Shown: positions 1-8,079, counted from the first letter of the stretch. The stretch: 64,000 nt of DNA from Alphaproteobacteria bacterium (GCA_018830285.1 JAHJSB010000029.1:1-64000); one strand, 5' to 3'. Numbers and translations: made by a program. The notes: generated by a model from the letters alone, not told the origin.

Positions 1-1
1 C

Positions 2-196
2 GACGCGCTGATCCCTGCGCTGCATGCGGAGATTGCGAAGCTGGAGAAGGAGCTGGCCGACCCTGCCCTCTATTCACGCGACCCGAAGGCGTTCAACGCC
101 AAGTCCGAGCGTGTCGGCGCGGCGCGCGCGGAAGCCGAAGCGGCCGAGATGGAATGGCTGGACATCGAGGAGAGGCGCGAGGCGCTGGCGACCTGA
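2..196 (+). CDS. ABC-F family ATPase, C-terminal fragment (5' end outside window)
   Basis: Only the last 64 residues are in the window; the frame is open from base 2 to a TGA at 194-196. The tail is a charged, probably coiled-coil helix rich in Glu, Ala and Arg, containing DPALYSRDPKAFN. That motif, followed by a Glu-rich helix, is typical of the C-terminal end of Uup/EttA-type ABC-F proteins in alphaproteobacteria. These are soluble twin-ATPase proteins acting on the ribosome or on nucleic acid. No ATPase motif is visible here, so the assignment rests on the tail alone. Confidence 0.75.
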   Translation, partial: DALIPALHAEIAKLEKELADPALYSRDPKAFNAKSERVGAARAEAEAAEMEWLDIEERREALAT

Positions 197-199
197 ACG

Positions 200-214
200 T
201 AAAAGCTTCGTTAA
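200..214. promoter_or_regulatory. possible CtrA-type box (TAAA-N7-TTAA)
   Basis: TAAA at 200-203 and TTAA at 211-214 are separated by seven bases, one mismatch from the TTAA-N7-TTAA site of the alphaproteobacterial cell-cycle regulator CtrA. It lies 46 bp upstream of the PAN-domain gene. A single near-match is weak evidence. Confidence 0.25.
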
Positions 215-260
215 CCGGCGCGGCCTAGATTCCGGCGCTGGATATATGGGAGTTCAGCCG

Positions 261-725
261 ATGCGCCTTTCATGGATGCTTGCGATTGCCGCCTGCCTGG
301 TGGCGCCTGCCTTTGCCGATGCGCCAATGTCGCTGAAGGCCGATGCCATGGCGGCGCCGGAGACTGTCGGCGCGGAACCTGGCCTCTACCGCTTTGGCGC
401 CACTTACAGCGTGATACCGTCAGACGGCGTATCAAGCTGCCAGGCGGCCTGCGCGGACGATGCCAGGTGTGTCGCGTGGAGCCATGTTGCGACGACCGGC
501 GAGCATGATGCCTGGTGCGAACTGAAGCGTGGCGGCGGCCGCATCGAACACAATCCGCTAGCGACATCCGGCATTTCGCCGCGCCATGAGGCGATCTTCG
601 CACCCGTCATGGAGGCGCCCGCCGACGAATTGCTCGGTGATGCGGACCATATCAAGGCGATTACGGTCGAGATCGAAAAGGTTGATGTCGACGGGCCCAC
701 GGACCTGACGCCAACCGACGATTAA
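261..725 (+). CDS. secreted PAN/Apple-domain protein
   Basis: A 154-residue exported protein. Residues 1-19 form a signal peptide ending APAFA-DA. A PAN_4/Apple-like domain follows at roughly residues 40-105, with its Cys residues in CQAACADDARCVAW and AWCELKRGG. PAN domains bind proteins or carbohydrates; the ligand here is unknown. The acidic tail has no recognised domain. The ATG at 261 was chosen because GGGAG lies eight bases upstream and the signal peptide starts there; an in-frame ATG at 246 is less well placed. The 3' end overlaps the convergent prfC by 4 bp. Confidence 0.75.
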   Translation: MRLSWMLAIAACLVAPAFADAPMSLKADAMAAPETVGAEPGLYRFGATYSVIPSDGVSSCQAACADDARCVAWSHVATTGEHDAWCELKRGGGRIEHNPLATSGISPRHEAIFAPVMEAPADELLGDADHIKAITVEIEKVDVDGPTDLTPTDD

Positions 726-2320
726 AGCGCACGCTCCTTGGTCGAGGTGAACCGGATCGCCGGGTTCTTTTCCTGCGCGTAGCCGACATCCCAGGCATTC
801 TTTGCCAGATAGACCGGCGCGCCATCAAGATCCGTTCCGGAGGCCGACTTGTTCCGCTCAAGGAATTCTTCCAGCTTGGCCGGATCGTCGCACGCCATCC
901 AGCGGGCGACATTGTAGGGCGCCGGTTCGAACACGACTTCAAGATTATATTCAGCCGCCACACGCTCGATCATCACTTCGAACTGGAGCTGGCCGACAGC
1001 GCCGACGATCATGTCGGAGCCGATGGCAGGCTTGAAGAGCTGCGTGACGCCTTCCTCGGCGAGGCTTTCGAGCGCCTTGCGCAGGTGCTTCGCCTTCATC
1101 GGGTCTTTCACGCGCGCGCGGCGCAGCAGTTCCGGCGCGAAATTCGGGATGCCGGCAAACTGGATGTCGCCGCTTTCCGAGAGGCTGTCGCCAACGCGCA
1201 GCTGGCCGTGGTTGGGCACACCGATGACGTCACCCGCATAGGCCGTCTCCGCTATCTCGCGGTCCTGTGCGAGAAACATCAGCGGATTGTGGATATTGAG
1301 TTGTTTGCCGCTGGCGCTCTTCAGGCGCATGCCACGCTTGAATTCACCCGAGCATAGCCGAAGGAAGGCGACGCGGTCGCGGTGGTTCGGATCCATGTTC
1401 GCCTGGATCTTGAAGACGAAACCGGAAACGTCCGGATCGGACGGTTTGACTTCGATGGGAGCGCCCTTGCGTTCGGCTTTCTGGACGCGCGGGGGTGGCG
1501 CAAAGTCACGTAGTGTGTTGAGCAATTCGGCGACGCCGAAATGGCGAAGTGCCGAACCGAACACGACCGGCGTCATGTTGCCTGCTTTGAAGGCCTCCTC
1601 GTCGAAGACCGGGAGAAGGCTGGTGACCATTTCGACACCCTCAATCAACTCCGCATACACATGATCGTCAAGCTTGCCGATGAGGGCTTCATCGCTGCCG
1701 GGTATGCGTGTCGCCGGACCGATATGCGGCGGCTCGCCCGGGCGGCGGTCGAACTGGCAGAACTCACCAGTGGTTAGGTCTTTCATGCCTGCAAAGCGCT
1801 GGCCGGACGCAGCCGGCCAATACAGCGGCGCCGTGTCGAGCTGAAGCTTGTCCTGCACCTCGTCGAGCAGCTCGATCGGCTCCAGTGCTTCGCGGTCCAT
1901 CTTGTTGATGAAGGTGATGATCGGAATGTCGCGCATGCGACAGACTTCAAACAGTTTCAGCGTCTGCGGCTCGATGCCCTTGGCGGCGTCGAGCACCATG
2001 ACGGCGCAATCTGCCGCCGTGAGCGTGCGATAGGTGTCTTCGGAAAAGTCTTCGTGGCCCGGCGTATCGAGCAGGTTGAAGACCAGATCGCTGTATTCGA
2101 ATGTCATCACCGAGGCCGACACCGAGATGCCGCGATCGCGCTCGATCTTCATCCAGTCAGATCGTGTGCGCCGCTGGGCCCCGCGCGCCGCAACCTCGCC
2201 CGCCGCACGGATGGCACCGCCTGCGAGAAGGATGTTTTCCGTGAGGGTGGTTTTACCGGCATCCGGGTGGGAAATGATGGCAAAGGTGCGCCGACGCGCG
2301 GCTTCCGCAATATGGGACAT
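722..2320 (-). CDS. prfC: peptide chain release factor 3
   Basis: A 532-residue translational GTPase that recycles RF1/RF2 from the ribosome after termination. The G domain opens with the P loop SHPDAGKTT near residue 20. It continues with the switch II motif DTPGHEDFSEDT and NKMDRE, followed by domains II and III up to the conserved C-terminal region with QFEVM and EYNLEV. Length matches the family (about 530). The ATG at 2320 (MSHIAEAARRR) is preferred over a TTG five codons upstream because homologues begin close to this point. Confidence 0.95.
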   Translation of the reverse strand: MSHIAEAARRRTFAIISHPDAGKTTLTENILLAGGAIRAAGEVAARGAQRRTRSDWMKIERDRGISVSASVMTFEYSDLVFNLLDTPGHEDFSEDTYRTLTAADCAVMVLDAAKGIEPQTLKLFEVCRMRDIPIITFINKMDREALEPIELLDEVQDKLQLDTAPLYWPAASGQRFAGMKDLTTGEFCQFDRRPGEPPHIGPATRIPGSDEALIGKLDDHVYAELIEGVEMVTSLLPVFDEEAFKAGNMTPVVFGSALRHFGVAELLNTLRDFAPPPRVQKAERKGAPIEVKPSDPDVSGFVFKIQANMDPNHRDRVAFLRLCSGEFKRGMRLKSASGKQLNIHNPLMFLAQDREIAETAYAGDVIGVPNHGQLRVGDSLSESGDIQFAGIPNFAPELLRRARVKDPMKAKHLRKALESLAEEGVTQLFKPAIGSDMIVGAVGQLQFEVMIERVAAEYNLEVVFEPAPYNVARWMACDDPAKLEEFLERNKSASGTDLDGAPVYLAKNAWDVGYAQEKNPAIRFTSTKERAL

Positions 2321-2414
2321 GGAGGTTCCGGACAAATTTGGTTTCAGCTGCCAGCCCCTAGCCGATTTGGCGAAAGGAAAGAAGGGGTGCTGATGTATTG
2401 ACCGAGGAAACGCC

Positions 2415-2789
2415 TCAGGCGGCGAGCGGCCAGATTTCGGCGATGTCGGGCGGCGTGCCTTCCTTTTCGGCGCGCTGCTTCAACGTGCGAAGTATGGCTT
2501 CCGGCAGGATGGTCAGGCGCGGCTCGGCGACTGTATCACCAAGGGTCGGGAACAGAGCTGCGTTCGCACCGGTTTTTGCGATGATCAGTGAGCCGAGATC
2601 CTGGATCAGGATCGTGTCGATCGGTATGTTCTCTCGCACATGATCGGCGACAACGCGGGTGACAAAGTCGAGCGCATCGCGCGCCCGCATGCCGTAAGGA
2701 TCGCCGCAGCCAAGGCTTTTCCAGCGTTTCGAAAGATGGATCTCCGGGATATCTATCTCGGCGATCGTATCGTTGAGCAAGAACAGCAT
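2415..2789 (-). CDS. conserved hypothetical protein, 124 aa
   Basis: A soluble-looking protein of 124 residues with an ATG start at 2789, lying 94 bp upstream of prfC on the same strand. I recognise no domain. It has no signal peptide or membrane segment. The middle (residues 38-75) looks alpha/beta, with ALDFVTRVVADHV followed by the hydrophobic strand DTILIQDLGSLIIA. A conserved but unnamed family is plausible. Confidence 0.55.
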   Translation of the reverse strand: MLFLLNDTIAEIDIPEIHLSKRWKSLGCGDPYGMRARDALDFVTRVVADHVRENIPIDTILIQDLGSLIIAKTGANAALFPTLGDTVAEPRLTILPEAILRTLKQRAEKEGTPPDIAEIWPLAA

Positions 2790-2887
2790 GCCTGCGCCCC
2801 CGGGCAGTGGATTCAGCCGAAAGCTGCCTTGGTCGGGTTAACAGGCGGTTTACCTGCTATCGCGCAACAGGCAATCGGCGCGCGCGT

Positions 2888-3229
2888 CTAGCCTGTCTCG
2901 ACATCTTCTGTGAGGAAATGGCGCCCCTGCTTGTCTTCGATCTCGACAACCCACAGGTCGCTGTCGCGCTCGCGCGCCCGTTTGATATACGCATCGACGC
3001 TTGCCTCGTCCGGGCCAACGCCCTGGGCGGTTAGATCGCGGAAGATGCGTTCGCCCTCGAGATTGGTACTGGGCGTGTAGGCCGCGGCGGTGCCATCGAG
3101 ACGCGATACCTTGATCAGGGTATCACCGCGCGATGCGTCGCCCTTCTGGACCACGAATGCGGATGCACCCGCGACTTCGGCGGTGCGAATGAGGGCTTCG
3201 ACCCATAGTTTGGACGGCAGGCGAACCAT
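2888..3229 (-). CDS. DUF1491 family protein
   Basis: A 113-residue cytoplasmic protein. The motif RLPSKLWVEALIRTAE at the N-terminus and the D-rich C-terminus with DLWVVEIED match DUF1491, a small alphaproteobacterial family of unknown function. The ATG at 3229 gives the usual family start; an upstream TTG would add 12 basic residues not typical of the family. It lies 48 bp downstream of the sensor kinase on the same strand and may be co-transcribed with it. Confidence 0.75.
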   Translation of the reverse strand: MVRLPSKLWVEALIRTAEVAGASAFVVQKGDASRGDTLIKVSRLDGTAAAYTPSTNLEGERIFRDLTAQGVGPDEASVDAYIKRARERDSDLWVVEIEDKQGRHFLTEDVETG

Positions 3230-3277
3230 GAGCGGGACTCTTGCTTGTTTTCGCGGTTGCGGCAAGCCGCGTTGGGC

Positions 3278-4891
3278 CTATTCAGCGGCGTCTTCGAGCG
3301 GTGTCACATCGGTCATGTCGGCAAGCGGGAGTGTGACTTCGGCGCGGGTGCCCTTGCCAGGGCGGGACCGCAGGGTCAGCTGGCCTCCATGAAGCTCGGC
3401 AAAGCTGCGGACCACTGCCAGCCCGAGTCCCGTGCCGGCGCGTCCGCGTGAATTGCCGCCCTGCGCGAACGGCTCGGTGACGCGCTTGAGGTCGTCCTCG
3501 GACATGCCGGCGCCCTTGTCGGTGACACTGAGCACAGCAGCGCCGCCAGCTTCGAATGCATCCAGCGTGACCGTACCGCCACGGTCAGAATACTTGATCG
3601 CGTTGGAAACCAGGTTCTGCCAGATCTGGCGCACGGCCCGCGCGTCGGCCTCGGCCCATACCTCGCTGTCAGATTTGATCTTGAGTTTCACACCGGCGCG
3701 CTCGGCCTGGTTATCGAGCTGGCGAATGATGGACTCGGCGGACGCAACAAGATCGACCGGCTCTGGCTCGAGCCGCTGGCGATCCGCATTGGCCTTGGCT
3801 AGATCAAGGATGTCATCGACGAGCAGGAGCAGGTCCTGTCCACTTTCGTGAATGATACCCGGATAGTCGGCATAGGCCTCCGGGAGCGGCCCGCGTATCT
3901 GGGCCCGCATCATGTCGGCATAACCGAGAATGGCATTGAGAGGTGTCTTCAGGTCGTGCCCAAGCGACGCAAAGAAGGCCGTACGGTCCTGCAACTGAGC
4001 AGCGGCGGCCTCAAGCGCCGCAGAGGTCTCAGCAGCCCGGCGCTGTGACGCGCTGATATCGTGCAGCAGGAGATGCGTACCTGTGGCACCGGCTTCGGCG
4101 GTAAAGGCCGCCAGGCGCCCATCCGCCAGCTTGATCTCACCTTGCGCGAGGCCGGTGTCGGGACGCAGGCCTGACAAGTCAGCGTCCGGCTCGAACAGGT
4201 TCACCAGGGAGGCACCCGATTTGGCAGCGACCAGCCCGAGCGTGTCGCCCGAAAGGCTCCGCACACGGCCTTCTGGTGTAATGTCGAGCAATAGCAGACC
4301 GGAAGACGCAGGCAGGACGGGCGCCGGGACGGCGGGCACCTGCTCGGCCTGAACGCTTTTTTCGGTGGCCGCGGCACGTGGGCCGTACTGGTCCTGCACA
4401 AGCACCCAGACCAGCAGGCCCGCGAGCACGAGCCCGGCAAAGGCGACCGCGACCGTCAGCGGCAGGTAATCGACCGCGCCCAAAGGCAGGAGGTCGAAAC
4501 GGCCCATCACGAGCACGGCGAAATAGGCGACAATGCCGAAGATTGCCGCTTCGGCGGCCATGTCGGTATCTTCCAGGTTCAACGCCACCAGCGGCGCCAA
4601 CACGAACAGGACCGTCAACGGCGAGGATGCCCCGCCGGTCAGCGCGACTCCAAGCACGGCCAAAAGGGTCCAGCAGATGACCAATAGCGGTGACGCAACG
4701 GAGGGAGGGTCCCTGTCCGCCCGAAGGAACACAAGGCCCACGACCGCAGGCAGAATCGCAATCACAACGCCGCTCGCAAGCGCTGCGATTCCAATTCCCC
4801 TGAGTGCAGCAATCAGCACAGCGGCCGCAATCAGGGCCAGCCACGTTAGATTAACGAACTGTAATCGCTTTTGCATCACGCGGGGGGACAT
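3278..4891 (-). CDS. membrane sensor histidine kinase (HisKA type)
   Basis: A 537-residue kinase. Residues 10-170 hold about six hydrophobic segments with little periplasmic loop, so the sensor probably works within the membrane. A degenerate PAS-like stretch (about 195-285) leads to the HisKA helix, with the phospho-acceptor in SLGHDLKTPLNAILGY (His312). The catalytic domain shows the N box (QNLVSNAIKY), G1 (DKGAGM) and G2 (GTGLGL). The layout resembles Caulobacter DivJ, but orthology is not shown. No response regulator is adjacent, so it is an orphan. The chosen start has only a weak GGGATG upstream. Confidence 0.88.
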   Translation of the reverse strand: MSPRVMQKRLQFVNLTWLALIAAAVLIAALRGIGIAALASGVVIAILPAVVGLVFLRADRDPPSVASPLLVICWTLLAVLGVALTGGASSPLTVLFVLAPLVALNLEDTDMAAEAAIFGIVAYFAVLVMGRFDLLPLGAVDYLPLTVAVAFAGLVLAGLLVWVLVQDQYGPRAAATEKSVQAEQVPAVPAPVLPASSGLLLLDITPEGRVRSLSGDTLGLVAAKSGASLVNLFEPDADLSGLRPDTGLAQGEIKLADGRLAAFTAEAGATGTHLLLHDISASQRRAAETSAALEAAAAQLQDRTAFFASLGHDLKTPLNAILGYADMMRAQIRGPLPEAYADYPGIIHESGQDLLLLVDDILDLAKANADRQRLEPEPVDLVASAESIIRQLDNQAERAGVKLKIKSDSEVWAEADARAVRQIWQNLVSNAIKYSDRGGTVTLDAFEAGGAAVLSVTDKGAGMSEDDLKRVTEPFAQGGNSRGRAGTGLGLAVVRSFAELHGGQLTLRSRPGKGTRAEVTLPLADMTDVTPLEDAAE

Positions 4892-5040
4892 ATTAACATC
4901 CCATAGATATTCCTTAGGCATTCTCGCCCCCGTACCCATCAGTTGCTGTATTTGTAATGTTATCGACAGGCAAGGCGAGGTTCCCCAAGTGGGGAAGATG
5001 GGGCAAGACTATCGCGTGTCGCGTGAGGGAGAATGATACG

Positions 5041-6018
5041 ATGAAATCCATCAGAATGATTGGGGCAGCAATTGTCGGGCTCGGGCTCGCTGCTGGCGTA
5101 ACTGCCCAGGGAAGCGATCCGATATCGGATACAGCGGCTGTGTACGCCACGTACCAGTCGGAAGTGACTGACGTAAAAGCAAAGCCGCTGGCGTCGGCTG
5201 GCGATATCGACCACGCTCTCAACTCGCTGGGCGGTCACAATCCGGACCAGCTGTCCAAGGGCTGGATCGCCTATTCTGCGCTCATCGCATCGCAGAATCC
5301 GGAATACCGCGCAGCCATTCGCGACATTGAAAGCTTCTATGGACGCGATGTGTTCGAAAGCGGCATGCGCAATGACGTACGTTATGCCCGCACCCTGCAA
5401 GGCGGCGACACTGCTGTGAGTTCAGCCCTGACGGCCACCGAAGCCGACAGTCGCCGACTGAGCAGCGCGGCGGCCTATGTGAAGGAGCAGGCCTATTCAT
5501 TGCAAGCTTCCGGCTGGGCGAAAGCCAAGATCGGAAATTCGGGCAACAAGGCAAGAAAGCTTGATTCCAGCCAGGCGACCGGCATTCCCGCGAAACTTGG
5601 ACTGCTGTCCGCCATGAACGCCAAGGATATCGACTCCGTGCTGGTTCAGGCTGGCAGTTCAGGCGCGCCATCGCTTTGGGACAATGTCTCGGGGGCCGCC
5701 AGTGCAATCCGCTTCCCGGCTGCCATGACATCCGGCCTGACCGGCAACCGTAAACGGGTCAAGTTCGGCAAGGAGCCGGTTGCCGACCAGATTGCGACAC
5801 TGGCCGCCTATCGCGTGCTGGGCGCCAGCACCGAGAAAAACGCCAGCCAGATCAATTCCGCGATGGCCGAACGTGAGACCAAGGGCTGCCTCAACATGGC
5901 AAACCTGAATCTCCAGCAATGTGTCGCCGCTGCCAACCAGCAGTATGAAGTGCCATTCTGCATCGGCGAACACGCCCTCTCAGACGTCGGCAAATGCATT
6001 GGCGGCGTCTACCAGTAG
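5041..6018 (+). CDS. secreted protein of unknown function, 325 aa
   Basis: The ATG at 5041 follows GAGGGAGA with good spacing. Residues 1-22 form a signal peptide ending GVTAQG. The mature protein is mainly helical, polar and Ala/Ser-rich, without transmembrane helices. Its only cysteines are four near the C-terminus (GCLNMAN, QQCVAA, PFCIGE, GKCIGG), an arrangement that could form two disulfides. I recognise no domain. It is divergent from the sensor kinase and ends at a strong terminator, so it is probably transcribed alone. Confidence 0.8.
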   Translation: MKSIRMIGAAIVGLGLAAGVTAQGSDPISDTAAVYATYQSEVTDVKAKPLASAGDIDHALNSLGGHNPDQLSKGWIAYSALIASQNPEYRAAIRDIESFYGRDVFESGMRNDVRYARTLQGGDTAVSSALTATEADSRRLSSAAAYVKEQAYSLQASGWAKAKIGNSGNKARKLDSSQATGIPAKLGLLSAMNAKDIDSVLVQAGSSGAPSLWDNVSGAASAIRFPAAMTSGLTGNRKRVKFGKEPVADQIATLAAYRVLGASTEKNASQINSAMAERETKGCLNMANLNLQQCVAAANQQYEVPFCIGEHALSDVGKCIGGVYQ

Positions 6019-6042
6019 GCCTGCCGCACAGTTCTGAATTGG

Positions 6043-6080
6043 AAACCCCCGGGCCGGTAGCGGCACCGGGGGTTTTCTTT
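6043..6080 (+). terminator. Rho-independent terminator
   Basis: A perfect 10-bp stem, AAACCCCCGG (6043-6052) paired with CCGGGGGTTT (6066-6075), is followed by TCTTTT. It lies 25 bp after the stop of the secreted-protein gene. Confidence 0.9.
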
Positions 6081-6107
6081 TGTGCGGCAATGCCCCATTT
6101 CAAGCGG

Positions 6108-6527
6108 ATGAGCATCGAAACGGCTGCTGCCGACATACGTGAAGAATTTTCCTGGCTGGACGATTGGGAGGCGCGCTATGCGCACATCATCGATCTGGGC
6201 AAAGCCAACCCACCGCTGTCAGACGAAGAGAAAACCGAGGAGACACGCGTGCGCGGCTGCGCGTCGCAAGTCTGGATGGTGACTCATGTCGAGGATGGCC
6301 GCCTGATCGTGCGCGCTGAGTCGGATGCGATGATCGTATCAGGCCTGATCGGGATTCTGGTGCGCCTCTATTCCGGTGCACCACTATCAGAGATTGAAGA
6401 TTTCGATGCCAAGGCGTTGCTGGACGATATCGGCGTGACCGGCGCCCTGACAGCGCAGCGCTCGAACGGTCTCGCCTCCATGCTCGACCGCATCAGGCAG
6501 GATGCGCACCAGGCGCTCGCTGCCTGA
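6108..6527 (+). CDS. SufE family cysteine desulfuration protein
   Basis: A 139-residue SufE-fold protein. SufE accepts persulfide sulfur from the desulfurase SufS and passes it to the SufBCD Fe-S assembly scaffold in the cytoplasm. The acceptor cysteine is in RGCASQVW near residue 51, and the C-terminal helices (GLASMLDRIRQDA) match the family. Full length is about 140. An ATG six codons upstream at 6090 is equally possible; neither start has a clear Shine-Dalgarno. The preceding terminator implies a separate promoter squeezed into about 30 bp, or read-through. No suf operon is nearby. Confidence 0.88.
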   Translation: MSIETAAADIREEFSWLDDWEARYAHIIDLGKANPPLSDEEKTEETRVRGCASQVWMVTHVEDGRLIVRAESDAMIVSGLIGILVRLYSGAPLSEIEDFDAKALLDDIGVTGALTAQRSNGLASMLDRIRQDAHQALAA

Positions 6528-6882
6528 GCCTGCTGCGTCCGGCGACGGCGGGCGCCTTGCTCAGAAGCACAACGCTGGACAGGCCCATCGGCAATTGCTC
6601 AAGCCAGTCATCGAAGTCCCTGTCATCGCGCTTGTCCTCTATGAGGTGGCAAGCATAGGCAACTGTCGAGCGATCACGGCCAAAGGCGCGCGCGACACGC
6701 GCAAGGCTCATGCCGAGTGCCACATGCGTGAGATAGATCGCAATATGCCGGGCTCGCGCCTCAATCGGACGCCCACGCTCCGACGATTACAGGGGTTCAG
6801 CCTTCAAGCCGAGCGCATAGGCTGTCAGAGCAGCGGCCAGAGAGGCGCAGTCTTCGTCTTTTCTTGGATTGAATTTCGCCAT
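6493..6882 (-). pseudogene. DnaA domain IV-like HTH gene interrupted by an in-frame stop
   Basis: From the ATG at 6882, preceded by AAGGAGA, the frame reads 31 codons to a TAA at 6787-6789. It then stays open in the same frame for 97 more codons. The downstream part contains ARHIAIYLTHVALGMSL and FGRDRSTVAYACHLIED, which match the DNA-binding domain IV of DnaA (signature GRDxSTV). The upstream part (AAALTAYALGL) looks like the missing N-terminus of a roughly 129-residue regulator found in this order. A GTG at 6723 or an ATG soon after could restart translation. Without that the gene is dead. The 3' end overlaps sufE antisense by 35 bp. Confidence 0.65.
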
Positions 6883-6984
6883 CGCTGTCTCCTTCTGGTC
6901 TGGCAGGCAGAAGACTACCCGGCATCAGAAAGTGCAGGACAACTTTCCTGTCTCATCAAGATAGCATCAAGCTTTGCTGGCGAT

Positions 6985-7485
6985 TCAGGCCGCGGCACGG
7001 GGGGAAGAATTGTGGACAGCACCGGTTTGGCCACCATTTGGAACAACGAGCCGACGGCTAGCCAGCAATTCATCGTGGCACAGGACCATGCTCAGGTGAC
7101 CGCTGGAATCCATCAGGGGAAGCCGCAGCCAGGCATGCATGCCGTCTGCCTGTTCGATGACGCCGCCCACCGGGGCCCGACGCTCCAGGGCGACGGACAA
7201 GCCGAGTGAAAAGGAATCCCCATGTTCGCCAATCACGTCCGCCACCCGCCGGCCGCGCGCTTCCATGCCGAAAATGTCCCGCAGGCGTGAACCGGCAATC
7301 CGGAACCGGCCATCGCCGGAATCGTCAAACTGAACGATGGATATGCTGGCAAGCATGCTGCGCAACTCACCCGGATCGATCGCGTCGCGCGGCACGCAAC
7401 CTGCCTTGTCGCGAAGCCGCTTCCAGTAATCTATGAGCGCCTGCTGGGCGATGGTGACGCCCTGAAATACCATTTGTTTCGACAT
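6985..7485 (-). CDS. PAS_5 domain protein
   Basis: A 166-residue protein consisting essentially of one PAS_5 domain (residues 18-150). The fold is visible in LIDYWKRLRDKAGCVPRDAIDP, FRIAGSRLRDIFGMEARGR and LPLMDSSGHLSMVL. Single-domain PAS_5 proteins occur across alphaproteobacteria; Caulobacter MopJ, a cell-cycle modulator, is one with this layout, but orthology is not claimed. The ATG at 7485 is preceded by TGGGGGT. A 9-bp palindrome sits just upstream of this ribosome binding site. It follows mucR on the same strand after 143 bp. Confidence 0.75.
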   Translation of the reverse strand: MSKQMVFQGVTIAQQALIDYWKRLRDKAGCVPRDAIDPGELRSMLASISIVQFDDSGDGRFRIAGSRLRDIFGMEARGRRVADVIGEHGDSFSLGLSVALERRAPVGGVIEQADGMHAWLRLPLMDSSGHLSMVLCHDELLASRRLVVPNGGQTGAVHNSSPRAAA

Positions 7486-7498
7486 CGTGTGCACCCCC

Positions 7499-7520
7499 AG
7501 GTGATTCGATAGAATCACCT
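7499..7520. promoter_or_regulatory. perfect inverted repeat upstream of the PAS_5 gene
   Basis: AGGTGATTC (7499-7507) and GAATCACCT (7512-7520) are exact reverse complements around GATA. The element ends 14 bp before the PAS_5 start codon, abutting its Shine-Dalgarno. It could be an operator or an mRNA hairpin. Confidence 0.55.
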
Positions 7521-7555
7521 ATCGCGCGAGTAGAGTCCGGGATCAAGAGTCGACT

Positions 7556-7574
7556 ACATGTTTTCTTAACATGT
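7556..7574. promoter_or_regulatory. paired ACATGT half-sites
   Basis: ACATGT occurs at 7556-7561 and again at 7569-7574, separated by seven bases, in the 143-bp gap between mucR and the PAS_5 gene. The spacing suits a dimeric regulator, but no family is identified. Confidence 0.3.
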
Positions 7575-7628
7575 CTTACCGAAATATTTCATTCCGGAGG
7601 CGCAACAAAAAGTAATCGCGCATGGCAA

Positions 7629-8045
7629 CTAGGCCTTGTCACCTTTTCCCAGTCCCATCTTCTTTGCGAGCATTGAACGATGCTTGGAATAGCCTGGCGC
7701 GACCATCGGATAGTCAGGCGGCAAATTCCACTTTTCACGGTATTCATCCGGCGACATGTCATATTTGGTACGCAGGTGGCGCTTCAGCGACTTGAACTTC
7801 TTGCCGTCCTCCAGGCACACGAGAAAGTCCTCGCCGAGTGATCTTTTCACCGAAACTGCCGGTTTCTGGCGCGATTCCTCGGCATCCGCGCTGCCCAAAC
7901 CCGCCAAGGAGGCGTGCACATTGCGGATGATGTCTGGCAATTCAGCTGACTGTACAGCGTTGTTCCCAACATAGGCCGCGACGATTTCACTGGCGAATGC
8001 GATCAGTGCGCCCCCGCGCGGATCAGGCCTTGTGGCTTCGGGCAT
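7629..8045 (-). CDS. mucR: MucR/Ros family transcriptional regulator
   Basis: A 138-residue DNA-binding protein of the Ros/MucR prokaryotic zinc-finger family. The finger region CLEDGKKFKSLKRHLRTKYDM (about residues 77-97) and DEYREKWNLPPDYPMVAPGYS are diagnostic. MucR proteins silence AT-rich promoters and in Caulobacter control cell-cycle genes with SciP. The ATG at 8045 follows a strong GGGGAGG, which lies inside one arm of a 24-bp dyad. Family members often repress themselves, so the dyad is a natural operator candidate. Confidence 0.93.
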   Translation of the reverse strand: MPEATRPDPRGGALIAFASEIVAAYVGNNAVQSAELPDIIRNVHASLAGLGSADAEESRQKPAVSVKRSLGEDFLVCLEDGKKFKSLKRHLRTKYDMSPDEYREKWNLPPDYPMVAPGYSKHRSMLAKKMGLGKGDKA

Positions 8046-8055
8046 TATATTGCCT

Positions 8056-8079
8056 CCCCGGAAATACTCTATTCCGGGG
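8056..8079. promoter_or_regulatory. perfect dyad covering the mucR ribosome binding site
   Basis: CCCCGGAA (8056-8063) and TTCCGGGG (8072-8079) are exact reverse complements across an 8-bp A/T-rich spacer. On the minus strand the second arm contains the GGGG of the mucR Shine-Dalgarno, so an RNA hairpin would occlude ribosome binding. As DNA it could be an autoregulatory operator. Confidence 0.55.
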
